Assembly: GCA_023146255.1 (NCBI GenBank)
Contig: JAGLCJ010000009.1
Span: forward strand, 62,001-126,000
Reading direction: 5' to 3'
DNA from: Alcanivoracaceae bacterium
Lineage (GTDB): Bacteria > Pseudomonadota > Gammaproteobacteria > Pseudomonadales > Alcanivoracaceae
Length of the DNA: 64,000 nt
Below are positions 18,585 through 26,839 of this stretch, piece by piece. Each line of letters opens with the position of its first letter. Within the stretch, counting starts at the first letter, position 1. The notes under the pieces are model-generated. The model was not told where the DNA came from, searched no databases, and saw only the letters and a list, made by a program, of their open reading frames with translations. A program made the position numbers and the translations under genes.

Positions 18585-19427
18585 TCAGTCAGTGACCAGT
18601 TCGATGCGATCCTCGTGAATAACAATGCGGCCCTGCTTGTAGAGGCCGCCAATCGCTTTCTTGAAGTTGCCCTTGCTGACCCCGAACAGGGCGCTGATTT
18701 TCTCCGGCGGACTTTTGTCGTTTAACGGCAAGACGCCGTTGTGCTCGCGCAGCTTTGCCACAATCTGGTCAGCCAGTGAGCCGGCAGCCTCCTGCCCGAC
18801 CGCCTGCAAACTGAGGCTGATCTTGCCATCGCCTCGCAGCTCCTTGATAAACCCCTTTTCGCGCATGCCGCTGCGAACAAACTTGAACAACTCGTTCTTG
18901 TGAATCAGACCCCAGTGGCGATTGTTGATGATCGCCTTGAAGCCCATCTCCGTGGCGCCGACCAGCAGCAGATCAACCTGCTGGCCAATCCGGTAACGAG
19001 CCGGCTCCTGATCAAGATGACGATCCAGTCTTGCTGTTGCGGTAATGCGACCCTTGCGCCGGTCGAGAAACACATAGACCACGCAATAATCTCCGACCTG
19101 CAACGGCCGCTGCTCTTCCGAGTGTGGCAGCAACAGATCCTTGGCCAACCCCCAGTCAAGAAACAGCCCAACCGGGGTGATATCCACCACCTTCAGGCTG
19201 GCAAACTCACCAACCTGCACCTTCGGCGTTTCAGTGGTGGCAACCAGCCGGTCTTCACTATCGTGATAGACAAACACATCAAGCCAGTCGCCCGGCGCGC
19301 AGGCGGTGTCCTTCGGGATATAGCGTTTCGGCAGCAAAATGGTCTGCTCAGCGTCCCCGGCCAGAAACAGACCGAAATCACTGCGCCGGACCACCTGCAA
19401 CCGGTTCATTTTTCCTACCGCTACCAT
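18585..19427 (-). CDS. S1-domain RNA-binding protein, CvfB family
   Basis: 280 residues matching the CvfB/YitL build: three S1-like beta-barrel units (residues about 5-65, 70-135 and 145-215, with GLFLAGDAEQTILLP, VGLFLDWGLAKDLLLP and MGFKAIINNRHWGLIHKNE) and a C-terminal winged helix (KISALFGVSKGNFKKAIGGLYKQGRI). CvfB proteins bind RNA; in Staphylococcus they affect virulence gene expression. Two starts are possible: 19427 (preceded by GGGGTGAG) and 19409 (preceded by AGGA, giving MNRLQVV); the first is used. The 54-base gap to the upstream sulfatase gene on the same strand leaves co-transcription possible. Confidence 0.85.
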   Translation of the reverse strand: MVAVGKMNRLQVVRRSDFGLFLAGDAEQTILLPKRYIPKDTACAPGDWLDVFVYHDSEDRLVATTETPKVQVGEFASLKVVDITPVGLFLDWGLAKDLLLPHSEEQRPLQVGDYCVVYVFLDRRKGRITATARLDRHLDQEPARYRIGQQVDLLLVGATEMGFKAIINNRHWGLIHKNELFKFVRSGMREKGFIKELRGDGKISLSLQAVGQEAAGSLADQIVAKLREHNGVLPLNDKSPPEKISALFGVSKGNFKKAIGGLYKQGRIVIHEDRIELVTD

Positions 19428-19480
19428 GGCTCACCCCGTTTTCGCGAGCCGCCATTCTACTTGAGAAGCTCCACCGGTGC

Positions 19481-21292
19481 TCAGCGAACGGTCAGTCCCT
19501 GATCACCGATATCCTCCGGGTCCAGCACGGCGAGAAAACTGACCACATCAAGCTTGCTGCCCTGCAACCGGACATCCCCGGAGGCGATTCCTTTCAGCAA
19601 GCCGGTCTCACCCGCAAGAATGCGATCCAGAAAGGCCTTGTCCAGCACCAGCGTCGCATTCACCGGCAGATCTTCCGGCACCTGCTCGTGCACCTGGGCC
19701 ACGCCACGGCGAATCTCGATAGCATGACGGACATCGATATCGCTGAATTCGAAACCGATGGTCAGCTCGGTGTCTTCCGCCTTGCCCGCATCCAGATGCA
19801 GGGCCATGCCGTTCAGCCAGACCAGTGGCGGAAAGTTCTGCATCATGGTCACCGAGATGAACGGCTTTTTCATGCCTGCCGCGAGCATGGCCACGTCCAG
19901 CTCGCCTTCAAGCTCCATCGCCGAGGTCAGGTACCAGTTACGCCAGTTGATATTCATGCTGGCATAACCGAGCTGGCGCAATGCCGTTGCTTTCAGTTGC
20001 CGCGCTTCGCTGTCATCGTGATTGACACGAATGACCGGCGTCAGCAATTCCGCCGCCCACTGATAATCCTGCTCGTCGATGGCCTGCTTCGCTGCAGCAA
20101 TCACCTTGTCACGGCCGCCCATCATCGCCACCGTACGTTCGGCTTTCTCAACCGGCGGCGTCGGGTCAAGTGTGGTCGGGTCACCATCAAACCAGCCCAG
20201 ATAGCCGTTGTAGATCTGCCGCACCGCATGCTTCACCGTGCCGTAGTACTCGCGTAAATACGGGCTGTAGTCACGCAGATGAGGAGGAAATTTCACCAGC
20301 TCAACCAGCTCATCCGGGGTATAACCCTTGTTCATGTAGCGGATGGTCTGGTCGTGGATATAGGCAATACCATCGCGGGTCATGCGCAACACTTCTTCGA
20401 CTTTTTCCGATCCGATGACCGGCTGGCCATGGGCCGGCACCATCGCCTCGGCGCGGAATGCGCGCAGACGGTCCAGTGCCTTGACCCACTGCACCGGGTC
20501 ACGGAATTTGGTTCCGCGCAGAGTATGCACATTCGGCAGGGTCGGCCCCTGAATCACTTCGGCCGACAACAGGATATTGTCGTCCGGCAACCAGATTGCA
20601 ATCTCGTCCTCAGCCTCTGAAGGCACATGCACCATCTGCATGCGCACGCCGGCAATGGTCAGCTCCAGCTCGTCGCTGAAGGTGCGGGTGGGAGCGATAA
20701 AGGTGGAGCCGGGGTCACGCTCCAGATCCACCTCCGGGGTCGGACCGATACCGGCATTCATGCCCGCCATTTCCTCAGGCCGCTCCATCGCCATGGCCAG
20801 ACCAAAGGAATAACCGGAACGCAGCGACAGAATCGGGCCAACGGTGGCGCCCTGCAGCACCACATGCTCCAGCAGGCTGTCGTGGGCAATAATTTCCACC
20901 TCACCATCCCTGACCTGCTGTGGCGAAACAAATGCTGCCGTGCCGTTGATGTGGTCGGGGTGGTGATGGGTATAGATGATCGCCTTGACCGGCTTGTCGG
21001 TCAGGCGACGAAACTCGGCCATCACCTTTTCGCTTTGCAGTGATGACTCGCCAACGTCGACAATAATCAGGCCATCATCGCCCTCAATCATGATGGTATT
21101 GGCGAGATTCCAGCCCACGGCGGAATAAATCCGCTGGCCCACCGGATACACCTTCTGCACAAAATGACGGGTATGCTCGGCCAGCTCCGGGTGCAGTTGC
21201 TGCTGCACCGCTGGCGGCGCCGGAGCGTCTGAGCAGCCGGTCAGCAGGGCAGCGACGAGGGCGGCAATCGGGAATAGCGATGATCGGGTCAT
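19481..21292 (-). CDS. Alkylsulfatase lipoprotein, SdsA1/BDS1 family
   Basis: 603 residues. The N terminus is a lipoprotein signal with lipobox LLTGC (Cys20), so the enzyme is probably tethered in the envelope. The metallo-beta-lactamase domain binds two zinc ions through THHHPDHINGT and downstream SAEVIQGPTLPNVHTLRG and PAHGQP. The helical dimer domain (ADK-like region after residue 350) and a C-terminal SCP2-like hydrophobic-binding domain (from about residue 480) complete the family layout. Known members cleave SDS and other primary alkyl sulfates to alcohol and sulfate, allowing their use as sulfur or carbon source. GGAGG precedes the ATG. A LysR regulator is divergent, as often seen for such genes. 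Confidence 0.9.
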   Translation of the reverse strand: MTRSSLFPIAALVAALLTGCSDAPAPPAVQQQLHPELAEHTRHFVQKVYPVGQRIYSAVGWNLANTIMIEGDDGLIIVDVGESSLQSEKVMAEFRRLTDKPVKAIIYTHHHPDHINGTAAFVSPQQVRDGEVEIIAHDSLLEHVVLQGATVGPILSLRSGYSFGLAMAMERPEEMAGMNAGIGPTPEVDLERDPGSTFIAPTRTFSDELELTIAGVRMQMVHVPSEAEDEIAIWLPDDNILLSAEVIQGPTLPNVHTLRGTKFRDPVQWVKALDRLRAFRAEAMVPAHGQPVIGSEKVEEVLRMTRDGIAYIHDQTIRYMNKGYTPDELVELVKFPPHLRDYSPYLREYYGTVKHAVRQIYNGYLGWFDGDPTTLDPTPPVEKAERTVAMMGGRDKVIAAAKQAIDEQDYQWAAELLTPVIRVNHDDSEARQLKATALRQLGYASMNINWRNWYLTSAMELEGELDVAMLAAGMKKPFISVTMMQNFPPLVWLNGMALHLDAGKAEDTELTIGFEFSDIDVRHAIEIRRGVAQVHEQVPEDLPVNATLVLDKAFLDRILAGETGLLKGIASGDVRLQGSKLDVVSFLAVLDPEDIGDQGLTVR

Positions 21293-21372
21293 GGCAGACC
21301 TCCGGGGAAACAGACAGGATCAGTCTGGCCCTCAGCGCCAATAACATCCAATGCATTGTTTATTTACTTTTG

Positions 21373-21387
21373 ATGCACAAGGCGCAT
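21373..21387. promoter_or_regulatory. LysR-type box (T-N11-A)
   Basis: ATGC-N7-GCAT at 21373-21387 fits the T-N11-A pattern of LysR regulators and sits just before the LysR start and 81 bases before the sulfatase start. A second short palindrome, CAATGCATTG, is at 21349-21358. Both are candidates for binding by the adjacent regulator. Confidence 0.5.
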
Positions 21388-21397
21388 GATTGGCCAC

Positions 21398-22297
21398 ATG
21401 GATACTCGCCAGCTGCAACACTTCCTCGCCCTGCTCGAACACCGCAACTTCGCCCGTGCGGCGGACGCTGTGCACCTGTCCCAACCTGCATTCAGTCGCA
21501 GTATTCAGCAGCTTGAACAACAGCTCGGCGTCAGCCTGTTCGATCGTGGCCGGCACGGCGCCACCGCCACCGTCTATGCCCGTGCCGCCCTGCCCCATGT
21601 GCGCGCCCTGTTTGCCGCCCGCGAAGCATTGCTCCAGGAAATTCAGGCGGTACAGGGACTGGAAACCGGTGCACTGGCGATCGGCACTGGTCCCTACCCC
21701 GCCATTGGCCTGATGGACCAGGTCGCCGCCCGATTCGTCGACCGCTACCCCGGCATTCGCCTGCGCCTGCATACCGCCAACTGGGAGGATCTGCGCCACG
21801 ACCTGCTTGCCCACGAGATCGAGCTGTTTGTCGCTGACACCCGTGAACTCAGTACTGACCCGGCACTGACCATTACCCCGCTACCACAACGGGCCGGCGG
21901 CATCTTCTGCCGCCGTGATCATCCATTGACCCGGCAACGCGAGCTGAGGTGGCCGGCGCTGTTGTCGTATCCGTTTGCACTGACACGACTACCCGATGCC
22001 ATCGAAGCGACGCTGCAACAACTGAGCGCGGCACACGGCGGTCTGACCCGCCGTATCGAGTGCGACAATGTCGCCATGCTGGTGGCCATGGTGGCGGGCA
22101 GCGATGCCATCAGCATGGCGCCAGTCAGTGTGATTCAGACGCAATTGGCGACCGGGGCGCTGGTCATGCTGCCGGTACAGGACATTGAGGAAATACAAAC
22201 CAGCTATGGTCTGGTGCAACGGCGCGAGCGCCAGCTGTCGCCGGCGGCGGCGGCATTCCGGGATTTACTGCTGCAGGCCGCCGACCTGACGGCCTGA
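21398..22297 (+). CDS. LysR family transcriptional regulator
   Basis: 299 residues from the ATG at 21398, which gives the standard opening MDTRQLQHFLALLEHRNF; an ATG at 21386 lies inside the likely operator and is less probable. The N-terminal winged helix-turn-helix spans about residues 2-60 (FARAADAVHLSQPAFSRSIQQLE), and the rest is the effector domain. It is divergent from the alkylsulfatase, so it probably activates that gene in response to the substrate or its alcohol product, and represses itself. The effector is not identifiable from sequence. Confidence 0.88.
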   Translation: MDTRQLQHFLALLEHRNFARAADAVHLSQPAFSRSIQQLEQQLGVSLFDRGRHGATATVYARAALPHVRALFAAREALLQEIQAVQGLETGALAIGTGPYPAIGLMDQVAARFVDRYPGIRLRLHTANWEDLRHDLLAHEIELFVADTRELSTDPALTITPLPQRAGGIFCRRDHPLTRQRELRWPALLSYPFALTRLPDAIEATLQQLSAAHGGLTRRIECDNVAMLVAMVAGSDAISMAPVSVIQTQLATGALVMLPVQDIEEIQTSYGLVQRRERQLSPAAAAFRDLLLQAADLTA

Positions 22298-22299
22298 GA

Positions 22300-23310
22300 T
22301 CACTTCACATCTTCGTCAGATTTCAGCTTGCGATACTCGATCGGCGTCATGCCGACCCAGCGCTTGAAGGCGCGATAAAACGTGCTCGGCTCAGAGAAGC
22401 CGGTGAGGTAGACAATCTCGTCGATATTCTCGTCCGTGCCGGCCAAGAGGCGCTTGGCCAGTTTGCAGCGATACTCTGCCACCAGTTGATTGAAATTGGT
22501 GCCGGCATCGGCCAGGCGGGTACGCAGCTGACGCGGCTTGATGCCCAAACGCGCCGCCACTTCTTCCAGATTGGCGTGACCGGATTCAAGCAGCTCGGCC
22601 ACCAGCCGGCTGACCTGGAATACCAGATCCTGCTTCTCCAACCGCGCCATCTGTTCACTGGCCAGCCGCTCGTGCAGCTGCAACAGCTCCGGCTCATGAT
22701 GTGCTGACGGCAGGTCCATCAATTTGCGATCAAAGAAAATACCGACATCCGGCATTTCAAACTTCACCGGGCAGCCGAATACCCGTTCGTACTCGCGTTG
22801 ATCGGCATGGCGCGGATGACTGAAATGCACTTCAATCGGCATGAACGCGCCGTCGGTGACGAAGCTGAAAAACTTGATCACCCCGACTGAAGCGCACTCA
22901 TTCAGGTGAGCCAGCTTTTTGCTCCACAGCATTTGCTTGAGAAATACCCGCTCGCCGTGGTCAACCATTTCGGCATTGGCGGCATCAGACAGCAGCCGCT
23001 GGTAATCCAGCGCCCGCTTCAGGCCCTCACCAAAGGTCGGGCTGGAAAGAAACAGGTACTCCAGTACCTGCCCCTTGAAGATCGGCATATGAGAACCGAG
23101 GTGCAGGCCGATGTGCGGGTCGCCGGACACTTCTTCCATGGCTTGCCAGAACCACTCCTGAGCATCGTGCGGGGTGCGCAGCTCCGGCAGGGTCAGAATC
23201 GACTTGTCGAGGCCTACCTTGGCCAGTACTGCATCCGCGTCGACGCCTGCGTTCTGCATCGCCTTGTAGGCCATGCGCAGCAGGACACCGGAGTCAGTCA
23301 GGGTGGTCAT
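22300..23310 (-). CDS. AraC family transcriptional regulator
   Basis: 336 residues from the ATG at 23310 (MTTLTDSGVLL). The N-terminal 200 residues match the 'arabinose-binding' sensor domain seen in OruR/ArgR-like regulators, which often respond to fatty acids, alcohols or amino acids. The C-terminal 100 residues are the paired AraC helix-turn-helix: LEEVAARLGIKPRQLRTRLADAG then IDEIVYLTGFSEPSTFYRAF. No strong ribosome site is visible, and the frame stays open 20 codons upstream, so the start is a little uncertain. It ends two bases from the end of the convergent LysR gene and is divergent from the MaoC dehydratase gene, its possible target. Confidence 0.85.
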   Translation of the reverse strand: MTTLTDSGVLLRMAYKAMQNAGVDADAVLAKVGLDKSILTLPELRTPHDAQEWFWQAMEEVSGDPHIGLHLGSHMPIFKGQVLEYLFLSSPTFGEGLKRALDYQRLLSDAANAEMVDHGERVFLKQMLWSKKLAHLNECASVGVIKFFSFVTDGAFMPIEVHFSHPRHADQREYERVFGCPVKFEMPDVGIFFDRKLMDLPSAHHEPELLQLHERLASEQMARLEKQDLVFQVSRLVAELLESGHANLEEVAARLGIKPRQLRTRLADAGTNFNQLVAEYRCKLAKRLLAGTDENIDEIVYLTGFSEPSTFYRAFKRWVGMTPIEYRKLKSDEDVK

Positions 23311-23455
23311 CGGCAGGTTGTTTCCCGAGGTATACAAGAGCGCCGAATGTAGCACAGGGCGCCCCCGCACCGGAACCGCAGGGCGCGCCGGCCAATCGTC
23401 TGCGCCACATGGCTGACTATACTTTGCGCCTCTTTACTGTCAGGGAGGTGCCACC

Positions 23456-24328
23456 ATGACCGAACTCGCCATCCGCGACCTGCGCAACGCGCCGTCGATG
23501 CTGCCCTTGTTTGCCAAAGCCGTGATCCGTGCCGGCGTCAAACCGGGCAAGAATCCGGAATTGCCGGCCATTGGCGCGCGACTGAGTGATCTGGTGCTGG
23601 ACCCGAAACATCTGGCTGCCTATCGCAAGGTGTGTGGCTTCCAGAGCAAGGGCACGCTGCCGATCACCTATCCGCACATGCATGCCCACCCGCTGTTCAT
23701 GACCCTGCTGCTGGATGAGCGCTTTCCGTTCCCGGCCATGGGTCTGGTCCATGTGCGCAATCGCATCACCCAGTTCCGGCCGATTCAGGAGCGCGAACAA
23801 CTTGATGTCGAGTGCCGCTTTGGCGCATTGGAAAAACGTGATTCCGGTTACGAGTTTTCCATTCTCACCAGCGTCAGCACCGCCGGCGAACAGGTCTGGG
23901 AAAGTGAATCCTTCATGCTGTTCCGCAGCGGCGGCGGTGGCGGCGGCAAGAAAAAGGAAGCGCCGCAAGTCGAGCCGGTTAGTGGTGCAAAAGAATGGTC
24001 GGTGCCGGGCGATATCGGCCGCCGCTACGGTGCGGTATCCGGTGATCGCAATCCGATTCACCTGTACCCATTGACCGCGAAACTGTTCGGCTTCAAGCGC
24101 CAGATTGCCCATGGCATGTGGTCGAAGGCGCGCTGTCTGGCCGAACTGGAGCCGAATTTCCCGCAAGGCCCGTTCAGTGTCGATGTCAGCTTCAAGCTGC
24201 CGCTGTTTATCCCGGCGAAAGTGAAGTTTGCCGAAGAGAAAGTTGCCGGCGGCTTGGATTTTCGTCTGCTCGGCGCCGACGGCATCAAGCCGCACCTGGC
24301 CGGTGAAATACGCAGCACTGAAAACTGA
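23456..24328 (+). CDS. MaoC-like hot-dog hydratase/dehydratase (HtdX type)
   Basis: 290 residues, a two-hot-dog protein whose second half carries the hydratase-2 signature YGAVSGDRNPIHL with catalytic Asp and His, near residue 195. A Gly/Lys-rich linker (GGGGGGKKKE) separates the halves. Such enzymes interconvert (R)-3-hydroxyacyl-thioesters and enoyl-thioesters. GGGAGGTG precedes the ATG, and a TATACT box lies at about 23419. With the thiolase and FabG4-like genes 6-9 kb away it mirrors the mycobacterial htdX-fabG4-fadA2 set, which supports an acyl-CoA substrate. It ends next to a REP doublet. Confidence 0.85.
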   Translation: MTELAIRDLRNAPSMLPLFAKAVIRAGVKPGKNPELPAIGARLSDLVLDPKHLAAYRKVCGFQSKGTLPITYPHMHAHPLFMTLLLDERFPFPAMGLVHVRNRITQFRPIQEREQLDVECRFGALEKRDSGYEFSILTSVSTAGEQVWESESFMLFRSGGGGGGKKKEAPQVEPVSGAKEWSVPGDIGRRYGAVSGDRNPIHLYPLTAKLFGFKRQIAHGMWSKARCLAELEPNFPQGPFSVDVSFKLPLFIPAKVKFAEEKVAGGLDFRLLGADGIKPHLAGEIRSTEN

Positions 24329-24342
24329 TTCTCGCATCATCT

Positions 24343-24402
24343 CCCGTAGGAGTGGCCGACCGGCCGCGATCAACATCGCCGTCGATCGACGGCTCCTACG
24401 GG
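24343..24402. repeat. REP doublet (REPIN), copy 1
   Basis: Two inverted REP-like units: GTAGGAGTGG..CCGCGAT and its opposite ending in GGCTCCTAC, with a perfect 10-bp outer repeat (24343-24352 with 24393-24402). The GTAGGAGCGG...CCGCGA type is a common extragenic palindrome in pseudomonads. It lies between convergent genes, and the TAG stop of the minus-strand MBL gene is inside it. Confidence 0.85.
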
Positions 24403-25415
24403 TGTTGCTCGTCTTTGCGTAAATAAATGGTTTGCCCGGGCGGCAAGACAACGAACTCCGCCCCCGCAGCCCCCACCTCGTCACTCAACAAGCGGAACGA
24501 CCCCTCAAGATCTTCCATGATCAGCGGCATGGCCGGAGTATTTTCCGCCTGCCAGGGCAGGAAAAAATCATCCCAGTGAATAGGCACCACTTTCGGCGCG
24601 CCACTGGCCGTTACCGTATTGCGAACATAGTCAGCAACATAACCGTCACGTTGTCGCGACAGGCCGACACTGGAAACAAACGCCAGATCGGCCTGATAGC
24701 CATCCAGCTGGCCATCGACGAACCCGGCACTGCCTTGAATCAGAATGTTGCCCTGCGGATGGCGGATCAGCAGCGCGTAGGACTCACCCTCCTTCCAGGC
24801 TGATACCGGAGCAGGAGGCGAAAGTGGCTCGCTGATCGGCTCGTTCATCCCGGTAAGCCGGTCCAGCCACGCTGCCTGCGGCACATGGTCAGAGAGCAGA
24901 AAGATCACCTCAAAATCGGCGTAGCGCATCGCCTCACCCGGCACCACGACGCGAATGGCAGACTCGGCCATCCCGGCACCACGACCGACATTGGCAGTGC
25001 TTTCCGAACCGACCAGCTCGGCGCCGGTGCGCATCGCCACTGCCGGCGAATCCATCGCATGATCAAAATGCGAATGCACTACCAGCACCGCATCAAGCCC
25101 GTCGATCTGATACTGACGCAGCATGGCATCAATACGCTCATCGTCCGGGGCCAGATCCTGTGTCATCACCGAAAGCCGGGAGGCGCGACTAAAGTAGGCA
25201 TCAGTCATCAGATCGGTAACGCCGTCGGAAATCAGCAACGTCGATGTGCCAAGCCAGGTCACCGACAGGGCGCCGGCTTCAGCTGAGTCGGAAGCTGGCC
25301 ACTGCGGCCAGCCGCTGCTATCAGGGCGCCAGGAAAAAAGCGCCCACAGCAACACAAATAAAAACAGCGGCGCTGCCAGCAGCGCCGCTGTCATCATGAT
25401 CAGACGTTTTGCCAC
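24396..25415 (-). CDS. Membrane-anchored MBL-fold metal-dependent hydrolase (UlaG-like)
   Basis: 339 residues. Residues 2-27 form one membrane anchor (LIMMTAALLAAPLFLFVLLWALF), placing the catalytic domain in the periplasm. The metallo-beta-lactamase site is HSHFDHAMD near residue 112, after VTWLGTSTLLISDG, and later LSDHVPQ and PIHWDDF, as in the UlaG/NAPE-PLD-like group. The start is a GTG six bases after the stop of the upstream small gene; an ATG six codons later is an alternative. Its last codons and TAG stop are supplied by the REP doublet. The likely operon is desC-desB-small ORF-this gene, hinting at a lipid substrate (inference). Confidence 0.75.
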   Translation of the reverse strand: MAKRLIMMTAALLAAPLFLFVLLWALFSWRPDSSGWPQWPASDSAEAGALSVTWLGTSTLLISDGVTDLMTDAYFSRASRLSVMTQDLAPDDERIDAMLRQYQIDGLDAVLVVHSHFDHAMDSPAVAMRTGAELVGSESTANVGRGAGMAESAIRVVVPGEAMRYADFEVIFLLSDHVPQAAWLDRLTGMNEPISEPLSPPAPVSAWKEGESYALLIRHPQGNILIQGSAGFVDGQLDGYQADLAFVSSVGLSRQRDGYVADYVRNTVTASGAPKVVPIHWDDFFLPWQAENTPAMPLIMEDLEGSFRLLSDEVGAAGAEFVVLPPGQTIYLRKDEQHP

Positions 25416-25420
25416 GCTGA

Positions 25421-25678
25421 TCAGCTCTGGTCGGTTTTCTTGACGGTTTCGCGCGCGTCTTCCGCCACGTCCAGCACGTCATCGGCAAAACCGCCGATTT
25501 CAGCGGTGATATCCCGGACCAGCTGGTAGATGCTGTCGCGATCCACCTGCTTGTCCTCCTGCTCGATAAAGCCGCGGGCGTAATCCACCACCAGATTGTG
25601 GATATTTTCCACCCGCACCGTGCCGGACTTCACCGTGCTTTCCAGCACGCTACGGACGGCATCCAGTACCTTGATCAT
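25421..25678 (-). CDS. Small hypothetical protein in the desaturase operon
   Basis: 85 residues, acidic at the C terminus, all predicted helix, with no Cys and no membrane segment (KVLDAVRSVLESTVKSG at the front, GGFADDVLDVAEDARETV at the end). The ATG at 25678 has GGAG eight bases upstream, preferred over a longer frame that would overlap desB. It starts 13 bases after the desB stop and ends five bases before the MBL gene, so it is surely part of the operon. I recognise no family; a small partner or stability factor of the membrane desaturase is possible but only a guess. Confidence 0.7.
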   Translation of the reverse strand: MIKVLDAVRSVLESTVKSGTVRVENIHNLVVDYARGFIEQEDKQVDRDSIYQLVRDITAEIGGFADDVLDVAEDARETVKKTDQS

Positions 25679-25691
25679 TGCTATACTCCGG

Positions 25692-26828
25692 TCAGGCGCT
25701 GACCATGGCCTGCTTCGGTGCACGGTTTGGCAGGGACAGACGCATCACCTTGGCCAACACCGAGCCGAACTGACGATGCAGCGGCTTGCTGTTATAGGGC
25801 AGGCCATACTTCTGACAGATGGCCCGCACTTCCTTTGCCGCCTCAGCATAACGGTTGCTGGGCATATCCGGAAACAGATGATGTTCCATCTGGTGACTCA
25901 GGTTGCCGCTCATGATATGCATCAGCGGGCCGCCTTCGATGTTGGCCGAACCGAGCAGCTGACGCAGGTACCAGTGGGCCTTGTCCTCGTTCTCGATATC
26001 TTCCGGCAGGAAATCTTCAACGCCGTCCGGGAAGTGGCCGCAGAAAATGATCATGTAGGCCCACAGGTTACGGATCAGGTTGGCGGTGATGTTGCCCGCC
26101 AGCACCGGCAGGAAGAACGGACCGGCCAGCAGCGGGAACAGGACATAATCCTTGATCACCTGCTTGCGCACTTTCTTGCCGATGTGCTTGAGCTGACCCC
26201 AGGCTTCGCTGAAGCTCTTCTCGCCCTTGCGGACCCGCTCGAACTCGACGTCGTGCAGGGCCACGCCCCACTGGAAGAAGGTTGCCAGCAGTGCGTTGGT
26301 GACCGGCTGGGCCAGATAGGCCGGGTGCCACGGCTGCTTCTCGCTCATCCGCAGAATGCCGTAACCGACGTCACGGTCCATGCCGACCACGTTGGTCCAC
26401 TTGTGGTGCATGTAGTTGTGCGAGTGCTGCCACTGGTCCGACGGGCAAACGTTGTCCCACTCCCACTTCGAGGAATGGATCTCCGGGTCGCGCATCCAGT
26501 CCCACTGGCCATGGATAACGTTATGGCCGATTTCCATGTTCTCGAGGATCTTGGCAACACCGAGCATGGCGGTACCGGCCAGCCAGGCCGGCGGCAGAAT
26601 GCCGGCGAACAGCAGGCCGCGGCCGCCGATTTCCAGATAGCGCTGGGTCTTGATCATGCGGCGGATATAACGCGCATCCTTTTCGCCAAGGCTGTCCATA
26701 ATGCGCTTGCGCAGTGCTTCGATTTCCGCACCGAACTGCTGCACCTGCTCATCGGTAAGGTCCACCGGCAGGCGGCGGGCGCGGGCAGCGGCAATCATGT
26801 TCTTATCGAGATTCAATGAGGCAGTCAT
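25692..26828 (-). CDS. desB: Membrane fatty acyl desaturase, DesB-like
   Basis: 378 residues, di-iron integral-membrane desaturase. The three histidine boxes are present: GHNVIHGQ, HSHNYMHHK and SHQMEHHLFP. Hydrophobic stretches around GRGLLFAGILPPAWLAG and VLAGNITANLI match membrane segments. It would introduce a double bond (delta-9 in Pseudomonas DesB) into acyl-CoA or phospholipid chains, taking electrons from the reductase encoded just upstream (gap 11 bases). The desC-desB order with a divergent TetR gene matches the P. aeruginosa locus as I remember it. Expression is probably controlled by the DesT-like repressor, according to the saturated/unsaturated acyl-CoA balance. Confidence 0.85.
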   Translation of the reverse strand: MTASLNLDKNMIAAARARRLPVDLTDEQVQQFGAEIEALRKRIMDSLGEKDARYIRRMIKTQRYLEIGGRGLLFAGILPPAWLAGTAMLGVAKILENMEIGHNVIHGQWDWMRDPEIHSSKWEWDNVCPSDQWQHSHNYMHHKWTNVVGMDRDVGYGILRMSEKQPWHPAYLAQPVTNALLATFFQWGVALHDVEFERVRKGEKSFSEAWGQLKHIGKKVRKQVIKDYVLFPLLAGPFFLPVLAGNITANLIRNLWAYMIIFCGHFPDGVEDFLPEDIENEDKAHWYLRQLLGSANIEGGPLMHIMSGNLSHQMEHHLFPDMPSNRYAEAAKEVRAICQKYGLPYNSKPLHRQFGSVLAKVMRLSLPNRAPKQAMVSA

Positions 26829-26839
26829 ATTGGCGCTCC

